Below are positions 14,168 to 21,414 of a stretch of DNA of 21,453 nucleotides, piece by piece (the first letter of the stretch is position 1; every line of letters starts with the position of its first letter). Made by a program: the position numbers and the translations under genes. The DNA is taken from contig JAVBQJ010000094.1 in NCBI GenBank assembly GCA_031549115.1, positions 1 through 21,453 of the forward strand, given 5' to 3'. The stretch is from JAVBQJ01 sp031549115 (GTDB taxonomy: Bacteria > Verrucomicrobiota > Lentisphaeria > Victivallales > Victivallaceae). The notes under the pieces were generated by a model. That model saw only the letters and a program-made list of their open reading frames with translations. It was not told the origin of the DNA and made no database searches.

Positions 14168-16081
14168 TCACCTTTTCATTGCTGTGGAGAACTCGATGAA
14201 GCGGCAACTGCGCGGCGGCAGCGTCACTTCGACCTTGCCGCCGGTGATTGGAACCACGGATCCGTGCCAGAAATCGCGGGCCGAGCCCGCCGCGACGCCG
14301 TGCGCAGCCAGGTCGAATTGCATTGGGACGGAATTGCCGTCATGCCAGTTGACCAGCAGCAGCCGCCAGCCCGACGGGGTCCGCTGCAGCCACCGTGCCG
14401 GCACATCGGCTTCAAAAAGATCGAGCGGCCGCGCGGTATCGCCGGCTTCGGCTTCGGCGACTTTGCGTGCCAGCGCCAGACCGGCGGCATTGAGTTTGGT
14501 CATGTCGTCGGAGAAATTGACCAGTCCGGCGGCGCACAACACCACCGAAAGCAGGATTTCCAGTTGTTCTTTGCCCATATCGGCGGTCAGCTTGAAGTCC
14601 GGGTATTCGTCGCCGTTGTAACCTTCGGCAGTGACGAAGACCAGGCAGGCCAGCAGCCGGTCGAGGTCGGGATCGTCGCTGGTTTCCGGCGAGCGGCACA
14701 ACGCGAAATCCGGATCGTTGAGCCACCAGCGGCGGTTGCACCAGTAGCGCGCCGCCACCGAAACGGTATTGCGGACCAGCGAATCCCAGCGGGCGTGAAT
14801 ATCGCCGGCGACCCGGACCGCATCGACCGCGCGATTGCCGGCGGTGAAGTGGTAATTGCACCCGAGCAGTTCGGCGCGTCCGGCAACGGCACTGCGGATC
14901 GGGTCGACGATCCGGCCGACAATGGCGCTCCGGGGGACCGAAGCATCGGCGAAGCGGCGCGCCGACAGTGCCAGGCCGAGAAAATCGAGCTTGAAGAATT
15001 TGTATCCCATTTGGGCGTAACGGGCAAAGGTTTCCGCAAGGAACCGCCGGCTCCTGTCCACAGTCGGATCGAGGATGAAGCCGTAACGGCGCATGCATTC
15101 GAACGAAAGGCACGGCCAGCCGTTGGCGCCGCGCGCCAGCATGTCATAATCGAGCTGGGCGATGTGGGCCTGGGGCTCGACGATGGCCGGGGCGAACCAT
15201 AGTCCGGGCTCGAACCCCATCTGCGTCAGCTCCCGGGCCAACGCCGCCATGCCGGAGGGAAAGCGGGAATTGGCGTCCCATTCGCCGTAGCAATACTCCC
15301 AGCCGTCGTCGACGATGATGCGTTTGACCCGGCGCGACAACACCGGATCGCGGGCGATGGCAAGGGCGTTGGCGAGGACCTTTTCCTCGGTGACGGTCCA
15401 ACGGTAATAATCCCAGGAGTTCCAGCCGATGGCCGGAGCTGCCGGAAATTCCCTGTCCACGCCGGGATAATCCTGCGCATAGGCTTCCATCAGACCGAAA
15501 CCGTCGCGCGAAGCGTAGATTTCGACCGGAACCGCCGCGATGCCGGTGCCGTCGAAGCCGTCGACGGCGATCTCCTGGGCCAGGCTCCGGATGTTCCGTC
15601 CGGCAAGGCGGGCGGTGAAGCGCGCCGGCTGCGCCGCCTCCGGCGGCATGGTCAGCTGCAGGCATTCGCCGTCACGGACCAGAATCAGTTGATAGAAGCC
15701 TTCGAACTCCTCCCGGTCGGAGGGCAGCGCGAGGTTGACGCAACCGCCCATGCTGATGCCCTGGGCAACCACGCGATCGGCGTTGAAATCGCCCAGAGTG
15801 AACGGACGCAGCGTCACTTGCGCAGCCGGATGCGCCAACGTGCCCGACATGGCGATCCGCCAACCGGCGACGCCGGCGGCGTTGCGAGTCGGCTCCAGTT
15901 GCCAGTGCCAGTGTCCCGTCCGGTCGACGGCTTTCAAGGCGGCCGGGATGCCGGGAATTTCTATCTGTCGCCAGGCCAGAGGCTGGAGGCGGCCGTCGAT
16001 GCGGACTTCGGGCGGCGCGAACGCCAATTCGAAGCTGCCGACGGTAACGGGTATCGCTTGCGGTAAATCGGAATGGATCAT
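14168..16081 (-). CDS. GH36-like alpha-galactosidase
   Basis: A 637-residue clan GH-D enzyme. An N-terminal beta-sandwich (1-~210) is followed by the catalytic barrel: IGWNSWDYYRWTVTEEKVLANA (218-239), IIVDDGWEYCYGEWDANSRFPSGMAALARELTQMGFEPGLWFAP, YKFFKLDFLG with D366 as the nucleophile, and AVRVAGDIHARWDS with D427 as the likely acid/base. A C-terminal beta domain closes the protein. Retaining cleavage of terminal alpha-galactosides is expected; related enzymes act on other alpha-linked sugars, so the substrate is moderate. No signal peptide is present, so it is cytoplasmic. The ATG at 16081 has no visible Shine-Dalgarno site (AAAGAATTTTTCCG precedes it). It lies 37 bases after the DUF4838 gene in the second catabolic operon. 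Confidence 0.85.
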   Translation of the reverse strand: MIHSDLPQAIPVTVGSFELAFAPPEVRIDGRLQPLAWRQIEIPGIPAALKAVDRTGHWHWQLEPTRNAAGVAGWRIAMSGTLAHPAAQVTLRPFTLGDFNADRVVAQGISMGGCVNLALPSDREEFEGFYQLILVRDGECLQLTMPPEAAQPARFTARLAGRNIRSLAQEIAVDGFDGTGIAAVPVEIYASRDGFGLMEAYAQDYPGVDREFPAAPAIGWNSWDYYRWTVTEEKVLANALAIARDPVLSRRVKRIIVDDGWEYCYGEWDANSRFPSGMAALARELTQMGFEPGLWFAPAIVEPQAHIAQLDYDMLARGANGWPCLSFECMRRYGFILDPTVDRSRRFLAETFARYAQMGYKFFKLDFLGLALSARRFADASVPRSAIVGRIVDPIRSAVAGRAELLGCNYHFTAGNRAVDAVRVAGDIHARWDSLVRNTVSVAARYWCNRRWWLNDPDFALCRSPETSDDPDLDRLLACLVFVTAEGYNGDEYPDFKLTADMGKEQLEILLSVVLCAAGLVNFSDDMTKLNAAGLALARKVAEAEAGDTARPLDLFEADVPARWLQRTPSGWRLLLVNWHDGNSVPMQFDLAAHGVAAGSARDFWHGSVVPITGGKVEVTLPPRSCRFIEFSTAMKR

Positions 16082-16118
16082 CGGAAAAATTCTTTGCTGT
16101 CGTTGCTGACTTTGTTTT

Positions 16119-18359
16119 TTACATCATCGCCGGCGTGAGGTCGATCGACTTGACGTCGATGAAACCGACGTCGGCGATCACGCCGGGCATCACCCAGATT
16201 CTGCTGCCCGCCGGCAACTGCCAGGTGCCGAGGCTGAGTGTCTGCCAGCCACTTTCTCCGCGCGAAGCCATGACCGGCCGACGGCAAACCTCATAAGGCG
16301 CGTAGACGCCGACGTAGGCACAATCCGGCTGGCGGTCGACGGTTGCCGCCACCCGCAGCGTCAGATCGACCCGCCAGCGGCCCGCCAATTCCGGCGGGAC
16401 CTCAAAGGCGATTTCGCCCTTGTCCGGCGTCATGAACGGAAAGCCGAGCGCTTCGCCGTCGACGGCAAGGCGTCTGGCGGAAACCCCGTCCTCGACCGCA
16501 ACCACTTCGGTCGCGGCCCCGGACAGGCGCTCCGGACCGATCCGGGCCGGAGCATGAACTGCCGCCTCCGGCACAGGAGGCGCCGGATTGTCGCGCATTT
16601 TTTTGATCAGGTTGGAAAAATCATCCCATTCTTTGTAGGTAGTGCATCGGAATTCCCGGCCCAGGGCTTCGAGATCGTCGATCATGGCTTCCCGGGAAGC
16701 GAGTTCGATACCGCGCCGCTGCGCCGCCTGCCGGAGTTCGTTGTAACGGAAAATCGCCGGAACCAGAATGCTCGCCCGCAACCCGTCGACCCGGCGCCGC
16801 ACCACCGGATCGGAGGTCGTCGCGGCGAGAGCCCGGTCGTAGAGCGCCATGCCGTTCAGCACATCGTCGGCGGTCAGCCAGTGTTGGGTTTCTTCGGAAT
16901 AGACTCCGATCCAGGCACCCTGCTGGCGGTCGCGCGCCGCTTCCAATAGATCGATGTATTGCTGCAGGTACGGCGCGGCGTCCCCGTAATGTCCGGCCAG
17001 ATATTCGGCAACCAGGACCCGGCTGTTCAAGCGCGGATTCCAGCTCAGCCGCCCCATCAGCCAGCAGCGCAGTTCGACGAACTCGGCCAGAGTGCCGAAA
17101 GGCAACTGGGCGAAAACACCGCGCACATGATGATCGACATAGGTTCGGAAGGCCGGTTCCATGACGTACAGATTGGGCATCGGCAGCAGGAAGTTGCCGA
17201 AGGTGGCATAGTAATCCCAGATATAAATGTTGCCGTGGCTCAGGCGTTCCCAGTCAGCAAGGTAGCTGTCGTGGCGCGCGGTCGCCGACGGCGGCAATCC
17301 GTGGTTGCGGTCGAGCATGGCGAAAACCACCGCGACATTGGATTCGAGCCGCAGCGCTTTGGGCGGACGTTCGGTCGGCCAATAGGCGAGGATGGTAATC
17401 AGTACCTTGGGATAATCGGCGGCAACCGCCCTGGCGACGTAATTGGCGGCGTAGACGCTCTGGGCCGAAGGAGCCCCCTCCCGGGCAGTCAGCCCGGCGC
17501 AGTTTTCGCATTCGCAAAACTGGTCGTTGTCCGGGAAAGCCACCGAAATGAACTCCAGCTCCGGGTTGGCGGCCAGCTCGGCGCGGACCTCCCGGACCAG
17601 TTGGTCGAGCGCTTCCGGGTTGGTCAGGCACAGCAGCCGCGGGACACGCGCTTTTTCGCTGTTGCGCCAGGCATACCAGTCGGGGTGGGCGGAAAAAAAT
17701 TCCGCCGGCTTGACGTAGTCGTTGGTCAGGCTCTGACGCATGTCCATGACCCGGTCGCCGCCATATTCCTGCGGGATGGCGGACTGCCACAGCGAACCGT
17801 TCATTTTGAGTTTGACGGCCCAGAGCCGGTCGCCGGTGGTTTCGGCGAAGGCCTGGCGGAAGTCGAAGGGCGGCGCATAACGCACCGCCAGGCGCGGCAG
17901 CGTCAGGTCGGCAATCGTCGGCGTCGATTCGTGTTCCGGGCTCCAGAAGCGCACCCCGAGCTCTTCGAGGAAGCTGTAAACGGCATACAGCGTTCCGCGC
18001 GGAGCTGCGCCGGTCAGGACCAGGGTGCGTTCATCCGGCGTCGCGATGACGGTCTCATCGGGGCGGAAGCGGTCGAAATCGAGGTCATGGAGCAGTTGCC
18101 GCGCCAGTTCTCCGCGCCCGACCACGATGCGGCTGCCGGACTCCGGCGTTTCACGGACAATCGTGAAGTTGCCGCCGGTGATGGCGTTGAGGTACTTGAC
18201 CAGCTCCCGGGCGGCGGTTTGTTCCGCCACCGGAGCGTCCGCTTCGATCACCACCACGGCCGTCGCGACACCGCCGCGGGCAAGGTCGACGGCATTGCCG
18301 CAGGCCGCGGCGAGTCCGACTGCCATCCAACTCAACAGGAATTTCAATTTTATCATCAT
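16119..18359 (-). CDS. Exported DUF4838 protein with GH67-N-like and C-terminal beta domains
   Basis: A 746-residue protein. The N-terminal MMIKLKFLLSWMAVGLAAACG is a signal peptide, possibly lipidated at C20. Residues ~35-130 resemble the alpha-glucuronidase/hexosaminidase N-terminal domain (AARELVKYLNAITGGNFTIV, LYAVYSFLEELGVRFWSPEHE). The DUF4838 core follows (EFFSAHPDWYAWRNS, ISVAFPDNDQFCECENCAGL with C282/C284/C287). The end (~610-746) looks like a jelly-roll carbohydrate-binding domain. The layout suggests an extracytoplasmic glycan-active enzyme, but no catalytic activity can be assigned from sequence. A TTG at 18401 could extend it by 14 residues, but only the ATG at 18359 (or 18356) gives a proper signal peptide. 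No clear Shine-Dalgarno site precedes it. It sits 43 bases after the pseudopilin gene. Confidence 0.8.
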   Translation of the reverse strand: MMIKLKFLLSWMAVGLAAACGNAVDLARGGVATAVVVIEADAPVAEQTAARELVKYLNAITGGNFTIVRETPESGSRIVVGRGELARQLLHDLDFDRFRPDETVIATPDERTLVLTGAAPRGTLYAVYSFLEELGVRFWSPEHESTPTIADLTLPRLAVRYAPPFDFRQAFAETTGDRLWAVKLKMNGSLWQSAIPQEYGGDRVMDMRQSLTNDYVKPAEFFSAHPDWYAWRNSEKARVPRLLCLTNPEALDQLVREVRAELAANPELEFISVAFPDNDQFCECENCAGLTAREGAPSAQSVYAANYVARAVAADYPKVLITILAYWPTERPPKALRLESNVAVVFAMLDRNHGLPPSATARHDSYLADWERLSHGNIYIWDYYATFGNFLLPMPNLYVMEPAFRTYVDHHVRGVFAQLPFGTLAEFVELRCWLMGRLSWNPRLNSRVLVAEYLAGHYGDAAPYLQQYIDLLEAARDRQQGAWIGVYSEETQHWLTADDVLNGMALYDRALAATTSDPVVRRRVDGLRASILVPAIFRYNELRQAAQRRGIELASREAMIDDLEALGREFRCTTYKEWDDFSNLIKKMRDNPAPPVPEAAVHAPARIGPERLSGAATEVVAVEDGVSARRLAVDGEALGFPFMTPDKGEIAFEVPPELAGRWRVDLTLRVAATVDRQPDCAYVGVYAPYEVCRRPVMASRGESGWQTLSLGTWQLPAGSRIWVMPGVIADVGFIDVKSIDLTPAMM

Positions 18360-18402
18360 ATTGCCAGAAGTATTGTTCGTTTCAGATTGCGTTTGCGGCA
18401 AC

Positions 18403-19038
18403 TCACCAGGTGCTGTAATCGAACCAGCGGTAGCCGTAGGTGTCCGGATAGCCCGGATCGAAAATATTGTCCTTGTTCGGCGCCACGGTGACGTTGTCTT
18501 TCAGACGCGAACGCATCGATTCGGCATGACCGTCGACGAAACCGTACTGGGCGTTGTTGCCGTGCGGGGCGAGCCAGGCTCCCCAACAGTAATTGTACCA
18601 CAGCGATTCGCCGAGGATCACGTGCCGCGACGGGTTGGTGATCTGGGTGAGTTTGGTCACGCGCGGCTGATAGGTTTCGTCGGATTCATCCAGGAAACGC
18701 AGCGGGGAAATCCAGCCGGTGTCCCGGCTCGGACAGCCGTGGGTGCGAAAAAAGGAACTGTGCGTGCCGTCGGCATCCCACCAGGGCGCCGACAGATAAT
18801 CGCTCATGGCATTGACCCAGAAGGAATTGTCGGTATCCCATCCGGGGCCGTGACAGACGTCGTCCCACTCGTTTCCATACATGATCCAGCTCAACAGCAG
18901 CTGCTTGGTCGTATTCAGACATTTGGTGTTCTGCGCCGCGGCGCGCGCCTTGGACAGTGCCGGCAACAACATGGACGCCAGAATTGCTATAATTGCGATT
19001 ACAACCAGAAGCTCAATAAGTGTGAATTTTCTGCTCAT
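18403..19038 (-). CDS. Pseudopilin-like protein (prepilin N-terminus, H-X9-DG C-terminus)
   Basis: A 211-residue protein of the same family as the one at 10734-11414. A very short leader (MSRK) precedes FTLIELLVVIAIIAILAS and MLLPALSKARAAAQNTKCLNTTKQLLL. The C-terminal part contains HGNNAQYGFVDGHAE, a full H-X9-DG motif. The globular region is rich in Trp and Tyr. The residue before the expected cleavage site is Lys, not Gly. The start at 19038 is fixed by AAGGA seven bases upstream. The N-terminal helix is almost identical to that of the other copy at protein level but uses different synonymous codons, so the pair is not a recent duplication. It is the first gene of the second catabolic operon, behind a LacI-type operator. 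Confidence 0.87.
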   Translation of the reverse strand: MSRKFTLIELLVVIAIIAILASMLLPALSKARAAAQNTKCLNTTKQLLLSWIMYGNEWDDVCHGPGWDTDNSFWVNAMSDYLSAPWWDADGTHSSFFRTHGCPSRDTGWISPLRFLDESDETYQPRVTKLTQITNPSRHVILGESLWYNYCWGAWLAPHGNNAQYGFVDGHAESMRSRLKDNVTVAPNKDNIFDPGYPDTYGYRWFDYSTW

Positions 19039-19113
19039 GACTTGTTCCTTGCTTGGGTTATCGGTGCAAATACGTTCATTCGTTTCATCTTTCCTTTCGG
19101 CCGGCACTTTTGA

Positions 19114-19125
19114 TTTAGCGCTAAA
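19114..19125. promoter_or_regulatory. LacI-type operator of the second catabolic operon
   Basis: TTTAGCGCTAAA, a perfect 12-bp palindrome with a CG centre. It lies 13 bases downstream of the -10 hexamer, at about +7 to +18 of the transcript. Nearly the same sequence stands in the same place at the promoter of the neighbouring LacI gene (20256-20267), which identifies that regulator as the likely binder. Confidence 0.82.
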
Positions 19126-19138
19126 CCTTGTTATTACT

Positions 19139-19166
19139 ATTATAGTGAATTTTTCTGTTTTGTCAA
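19139..19166 (-). promoter_or_regulatory. Exact consensus promoter of the pseudopilin-DUF4838-GH36 operon
   Basis: On the minus strand: TTGACA (19161-19166), 16-bp spacer, TATAAT (19139-19144). Both hexamers are perfect. The predicted start near 19132 leaves a leader of about 95 nt that includes the operator. Confidence 0.88.
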
Positions 19167-19193
19167 TAGCCCGCGATGAAAAAAGGTTTCTTT

Positions 19194-20222
19194 TTATGTC
19201 GTTTCCCGCAAAATCAGGCGCGGTTTGACGGTGACGCGGCGGGCGATGTATTCGGTTTCGGGGTCGTTCAAGCCGTCGAGCAGCATGCGAACCGCCTGGC
19301 AGGCGGTGGTGGCGCCGGATTCGTCGATCGACGACAGCGCCGGCGTCATGCAGGCGCCGAAAATTTCATTGTCCTGACCGATCAGCGCCACATCTTCCGG
19401 CACCCGGCAACTCCGGCGGTTCAGCGCGCCGATCAGCGCCAGGCCCAGCAGGTCGTTGTGGGCGATCAGGGCGTCGATGTTTTCCGGGAGAATGAAGCTT
19501 GCGGCGATATCGTCCGCCGCGTTGCGGATGCCCTCGGGATCGAAGCGGATGTCGATCCGGCGCAGCAGCTCCGGCTGCCGCGGCTGATATCTGGCCAGCC
19601 CGTCGCGGTAGCCGTCGATGCGCTGACGGACCGAGACGAAGTCGTTGCGGTCGGTGACCATGGCGATGCGTTTGCGCCCTTTTTCCGCCAGTGCCCTGAT
19701 CGCCATGGCGACGCCGCAACCCCGGTCGATTTGAACGAAATTGGCGTCGTCGAGGGCGGGCTGGTCGATGAAGACCAGCCGCGACGAGACTTCGAGGTGG
19801 TCGTCCAACCGTCCGCTGACGTCGGGATAATCGTGCGCCATGATGATCACCCCGTCGACGCCATGCTGGCGCAATGTCCGGTAGCTGTCGGCCAGGCTGG
19901 CGTAACTGTTGTGGGTCTCGCCGACCATCACCCGGTAGCCGTGCTTCCCGGCTTCGCGTTCGATTGCGGCCAAAGTCCGCACCTGGGTGCCGGGGGCGTG
20001 ACTGTCGATCAATACACCGATGACCTTGCTCGAACTGCCGGCCAGCGTCCGGGCGGCGATGTTCGGCTTGTAGTTCATTTTCAACGCGATGGCACGAATC
20101 GCCTCGGCGCGTTCCCGGCTGACCCGGATGTTGCGTCCGCCGCCCGAAAGCACCCGCCCCACCGTGGTGATGGAAACTCCCGCGGCTTCGGCAATATCGC
20201 TCAATCTGGTTCGGTCCGTCAT
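19194..20222 (-). CDS. LacI-family transcriptional regulator
   Basis: A 342-residue repressor. The HTH is LSDIAEAAGVSITTVGRVLSGGGRNIRVSRERAEAIRAIALKMNYKPN, with hinge helix AARTLAGSS, then the effector domain (KVIGVLIDSHAPGTQVRTLAAIEREAGKHGYRVMVGETH, VDGVIIMAHD, RKRIAMVTDRNDFVSVRQRIDGYRDGL, IDALIAHNDLLGLALIGAL, VALIGQDNEIF, PALSSIDES). Length is typical. The ATG has no clear Shine-Dalgarno site. Its own promoter carries a one-mismatch copy of the TTTAGCGCTAAA palindrome found at the next operon, at the same distance from the -10. It therefore probably represses itself and the pseudopilin-DUF4838-GH36 operon until a sugar ligand binds. Confidence 0.94.
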   Translation of the reverse strand: MTDRTRLSDIAEAAGVSITTVGRVLSGGGRNIRVSRERAEAIRAIALKMNYKPNIAARTLAGSSSKVIGVLIDSHAPGTQVRTLAAIEREAGKHGYRVMVGETHNSYASLADSYRTLRQHGVDGVIIMAHDYPDVSGRLDDHLEVSSRLVFIDQPALDDANFVQIDRGCGVAMAIRALAEKGRKRIAMVTDRNDFVSVRQRIDGYRDGLARYQPRQPELLRRIDIRFDPEGIRNAADDIAASFILPENIDALIAHNDLLGLALIGALNRRSCRVPEDVALIGQDNEIFGACMTPALSSIDESGATTACQAVRMLLDGLNDPETEYIARRVTVKPRLILRETT

Positions 20223-20255
20223 GTTATCGGCATCTATTTTCAGGTTTTAATTTGG

Positions 20256-20267
20256 TTTAGCGCTCAA
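20256..20267. promoter_or_regulatory. LacI-type operator at the lacI promoter
   Basis: TTTAGCGCTCAA, one base off the perfect palindrome at 19114-19125. It lies 12 bases downstream of the -10 hexamer. The imperfect arm may give weaker autorepression than repression of the operon. Confidence 0.75.
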
Positions 20268-20279
20268 TCATCTTACTAC

Positions 20280-20307
20280 ATTATAGCGCAAAAAAAATAA
20301 AAGTCAA
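20280..20307 (-). promoter_or_regulatory. Promoter of the second lacI gene
   Basis: On the minus strand: TTGACT (20302-20307), 16-bp spacer, TATAAT (20280-20285). The -35 hexamer overlaps the stop codon of the upstream AraC gene (20304-20306), so AraC transcription could run directly into lacI. The spacer is A/T-rich with a run of T on the minus strand. Confidence 0.78.
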
Positions 20308-21224
20308 TAGCCGGAGCGAAAAATAATTCCGGTTTGCGGGCTATCGTTTGCTGCGCCGGCCTGGGTACGGTATGCGCGGGGGGAAATCCGGTAATAGCGT
20401 TTGAAGACATTGGAGAAGTGCTGGCTGGATGAAAAACCGAGCCGGAACGCCAGTTCGCCGACCGGCAACTCAGGTGTCTCCCGCAGGCTCCGGGCGGCGG
20501 CTTCCAGCCGCGCCCGCATCCGGAATTCGGCCGGGGTCAGCTTCTCGTAACGCACGAAACGCCTCGTCAGTTCGACCGGGGTCATTTTGTGCTGTCCGGC
20601 CAGCTCCGCCAGCCTGATTTTCCGCTTCAGATCGGCAGCCAGCGCCTCCTTGATCCGCTCCATCCTGTAAGCGTCGAGTCGACGGCGCTCCTGCCGTCTT
20701 TGCGCCTGCCGCAGCGATGCCGCGGCCTCCAACAACAGGGTGTGGAGCAGGAACCGGGCTCGAACCGAAACCTCGCCGGCGTCCGGAGCTTGAAGGAGCC
20801 GCATCAATTGTTTCAAGACCACGACGAAGAATTCGCTGCCGTCCGTCACCACATTGCCCGCGTTCTCGAAAATTGTCCGCAAGGTTTCCGCCTCCTCCGG
20901 CGAGAAGAACGGCCTCTGGAAGTGTCCGGACTTGATCAGCAGCCAGAAAAGTCCGCACGGTGCGATCACATCGTCGCCGCCGTGGTGTGGGACGTTGCGC
21001 TGAATGACTCCGAGCGTTCCGGCCGGATGGTGCAAGGAGACGCCATTGCCCAATACCCAACGCACCGCGCCGGAAAAGACGAAGGTCAGTTCGAATCCGT
21101 CCGGATGGAGGTGTTCGGTCAAACTGGACGCGGTGTAGCGGCGGTGAAACCCTCCGGCTGCCAACCAGGGAATTCGCAGCGTCTCCGGGTCGAAGTTATG
21201 GAGCGACTCATTGCGGTTCGGCAC
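20304..21224 (-). CDS. AraC-family transcriptional regulator with cupin sensor domain
   Basis: A 306-residue regulator. The N-terminal half has a cupin-like sugar-sensing domain (EHLHPDGFELTFVFSGAVRWVLGNGVSLHHPAGTLGVIQRNVPHHGG). The C-terminal ~100 residues hold two HTH motifs: KIRLAELAGQHKMTPVELTRRFVRYEKLTPAEFRMRARLEAAARSLRET, then PVGELAFRLGFSSSQHFSNVFKRYYRISPRAYR, the standard AraC signature. The likely start is GTG 21224, with GAGG seven bases upstream (21232-21235); a TTG at 21245 would add seven residues. It is tandem with the LacI gene and probably activates a sugar-use operon; the target is not shown. No clear promoter was found upstream. Confidence 0.92.
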   Translation of the reverse strand: MPNRNESLHNFDPETLRIPWLAAGGFHRRYTASSLTEHLHPDGFELTFVFSGAVRWVLGNGVSLHHPAGTLGVIQRNVPHHGGDDVIAPCGLFWLLIKSGHFQRPFFSPEEAETLRTIFENAGNVVTDGSEFFVVVLKQLMRLLQAPDAGEVSVRARFLLHTLLLEAAASLRQAQRRQERRRLDAYRMERIKEALAADLKRKIRLAELAGQHKMTPVELTRRFVRYEKLTPAEFRMRARLEAAARSLRETPELPVGELAFRLGFSSSQHFSNVFKRYYRISPRAYRTQAGAANDSPQTGIIFRSGY

Positions 21225-21358
21225 GGCATATCCTCGAATGTGCAATTTTTTTCAAGAATAAAAGTGAACGTATTTTTCAATACATTACAGTATATTGACG
21301 GAAATGCAAGATAGAAAGATACCATGTATAGGTGACAGGAAATCGGAGTAGAAAAAAA
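21225..21358. other. AT-rich region between the AraC gene and the right-edge gene
   Basis: Strikingly AT-rich beside the GC-rich genes. It contains a short inverted repeat GTATT-TTTC-AATAC (about 21270-21283) and TTGACG (21295-21300, + strand) without a good -10 at normal spacing. It should hold divergent promoters for the AraC gene and the right-edge gene, but I cannot place either with confidence. Confidence 0.5.
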
Positions 21359-21406
21359 CTCCTTTGTCAAGTAACTTTGATTAGTCCCATCAAAGCGACA
21401 AAGGAG
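21359..21406 (+). promoter_or_regulatory. Leader hairpin that buries the ribosome binding site of the right-edge gene
   Basis: Outer arms CTCCTTTGTC (21359-21368) and GACAAAGGAG (21397-21406) are perfect complements over 10 bp. Inner arms CTTTGA (21375-21380) and TCAAAG (21390-21395) add 6 bp around a 9-nt loop, with a 6-nt bulge on one side and 1 nt on the other. The right outer arm is the Shine-Dalgarno sequence AAAGGAGG of the ATG at 21415, so the folded mRNA would hide it. This may be translational control, or the anti-impinging-transcription hairpin seen ahead of some transposase genes. Confidence 0.72.
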
Positions 21407-21414
21407 GCACCGAA

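Noticed and set aside
16959..18491. 510-codon + strand open frame opposite the DUF4838 gene
   Set aside because: A shadow frame; no ribosome binding site or recognisable domain.
19170..19193. A/T hairpin after the second lacI as a terminator
   Set aside because: Only about six A-T pairs with no GC stem, and the T run belongs to the stem; not a credible terminator.
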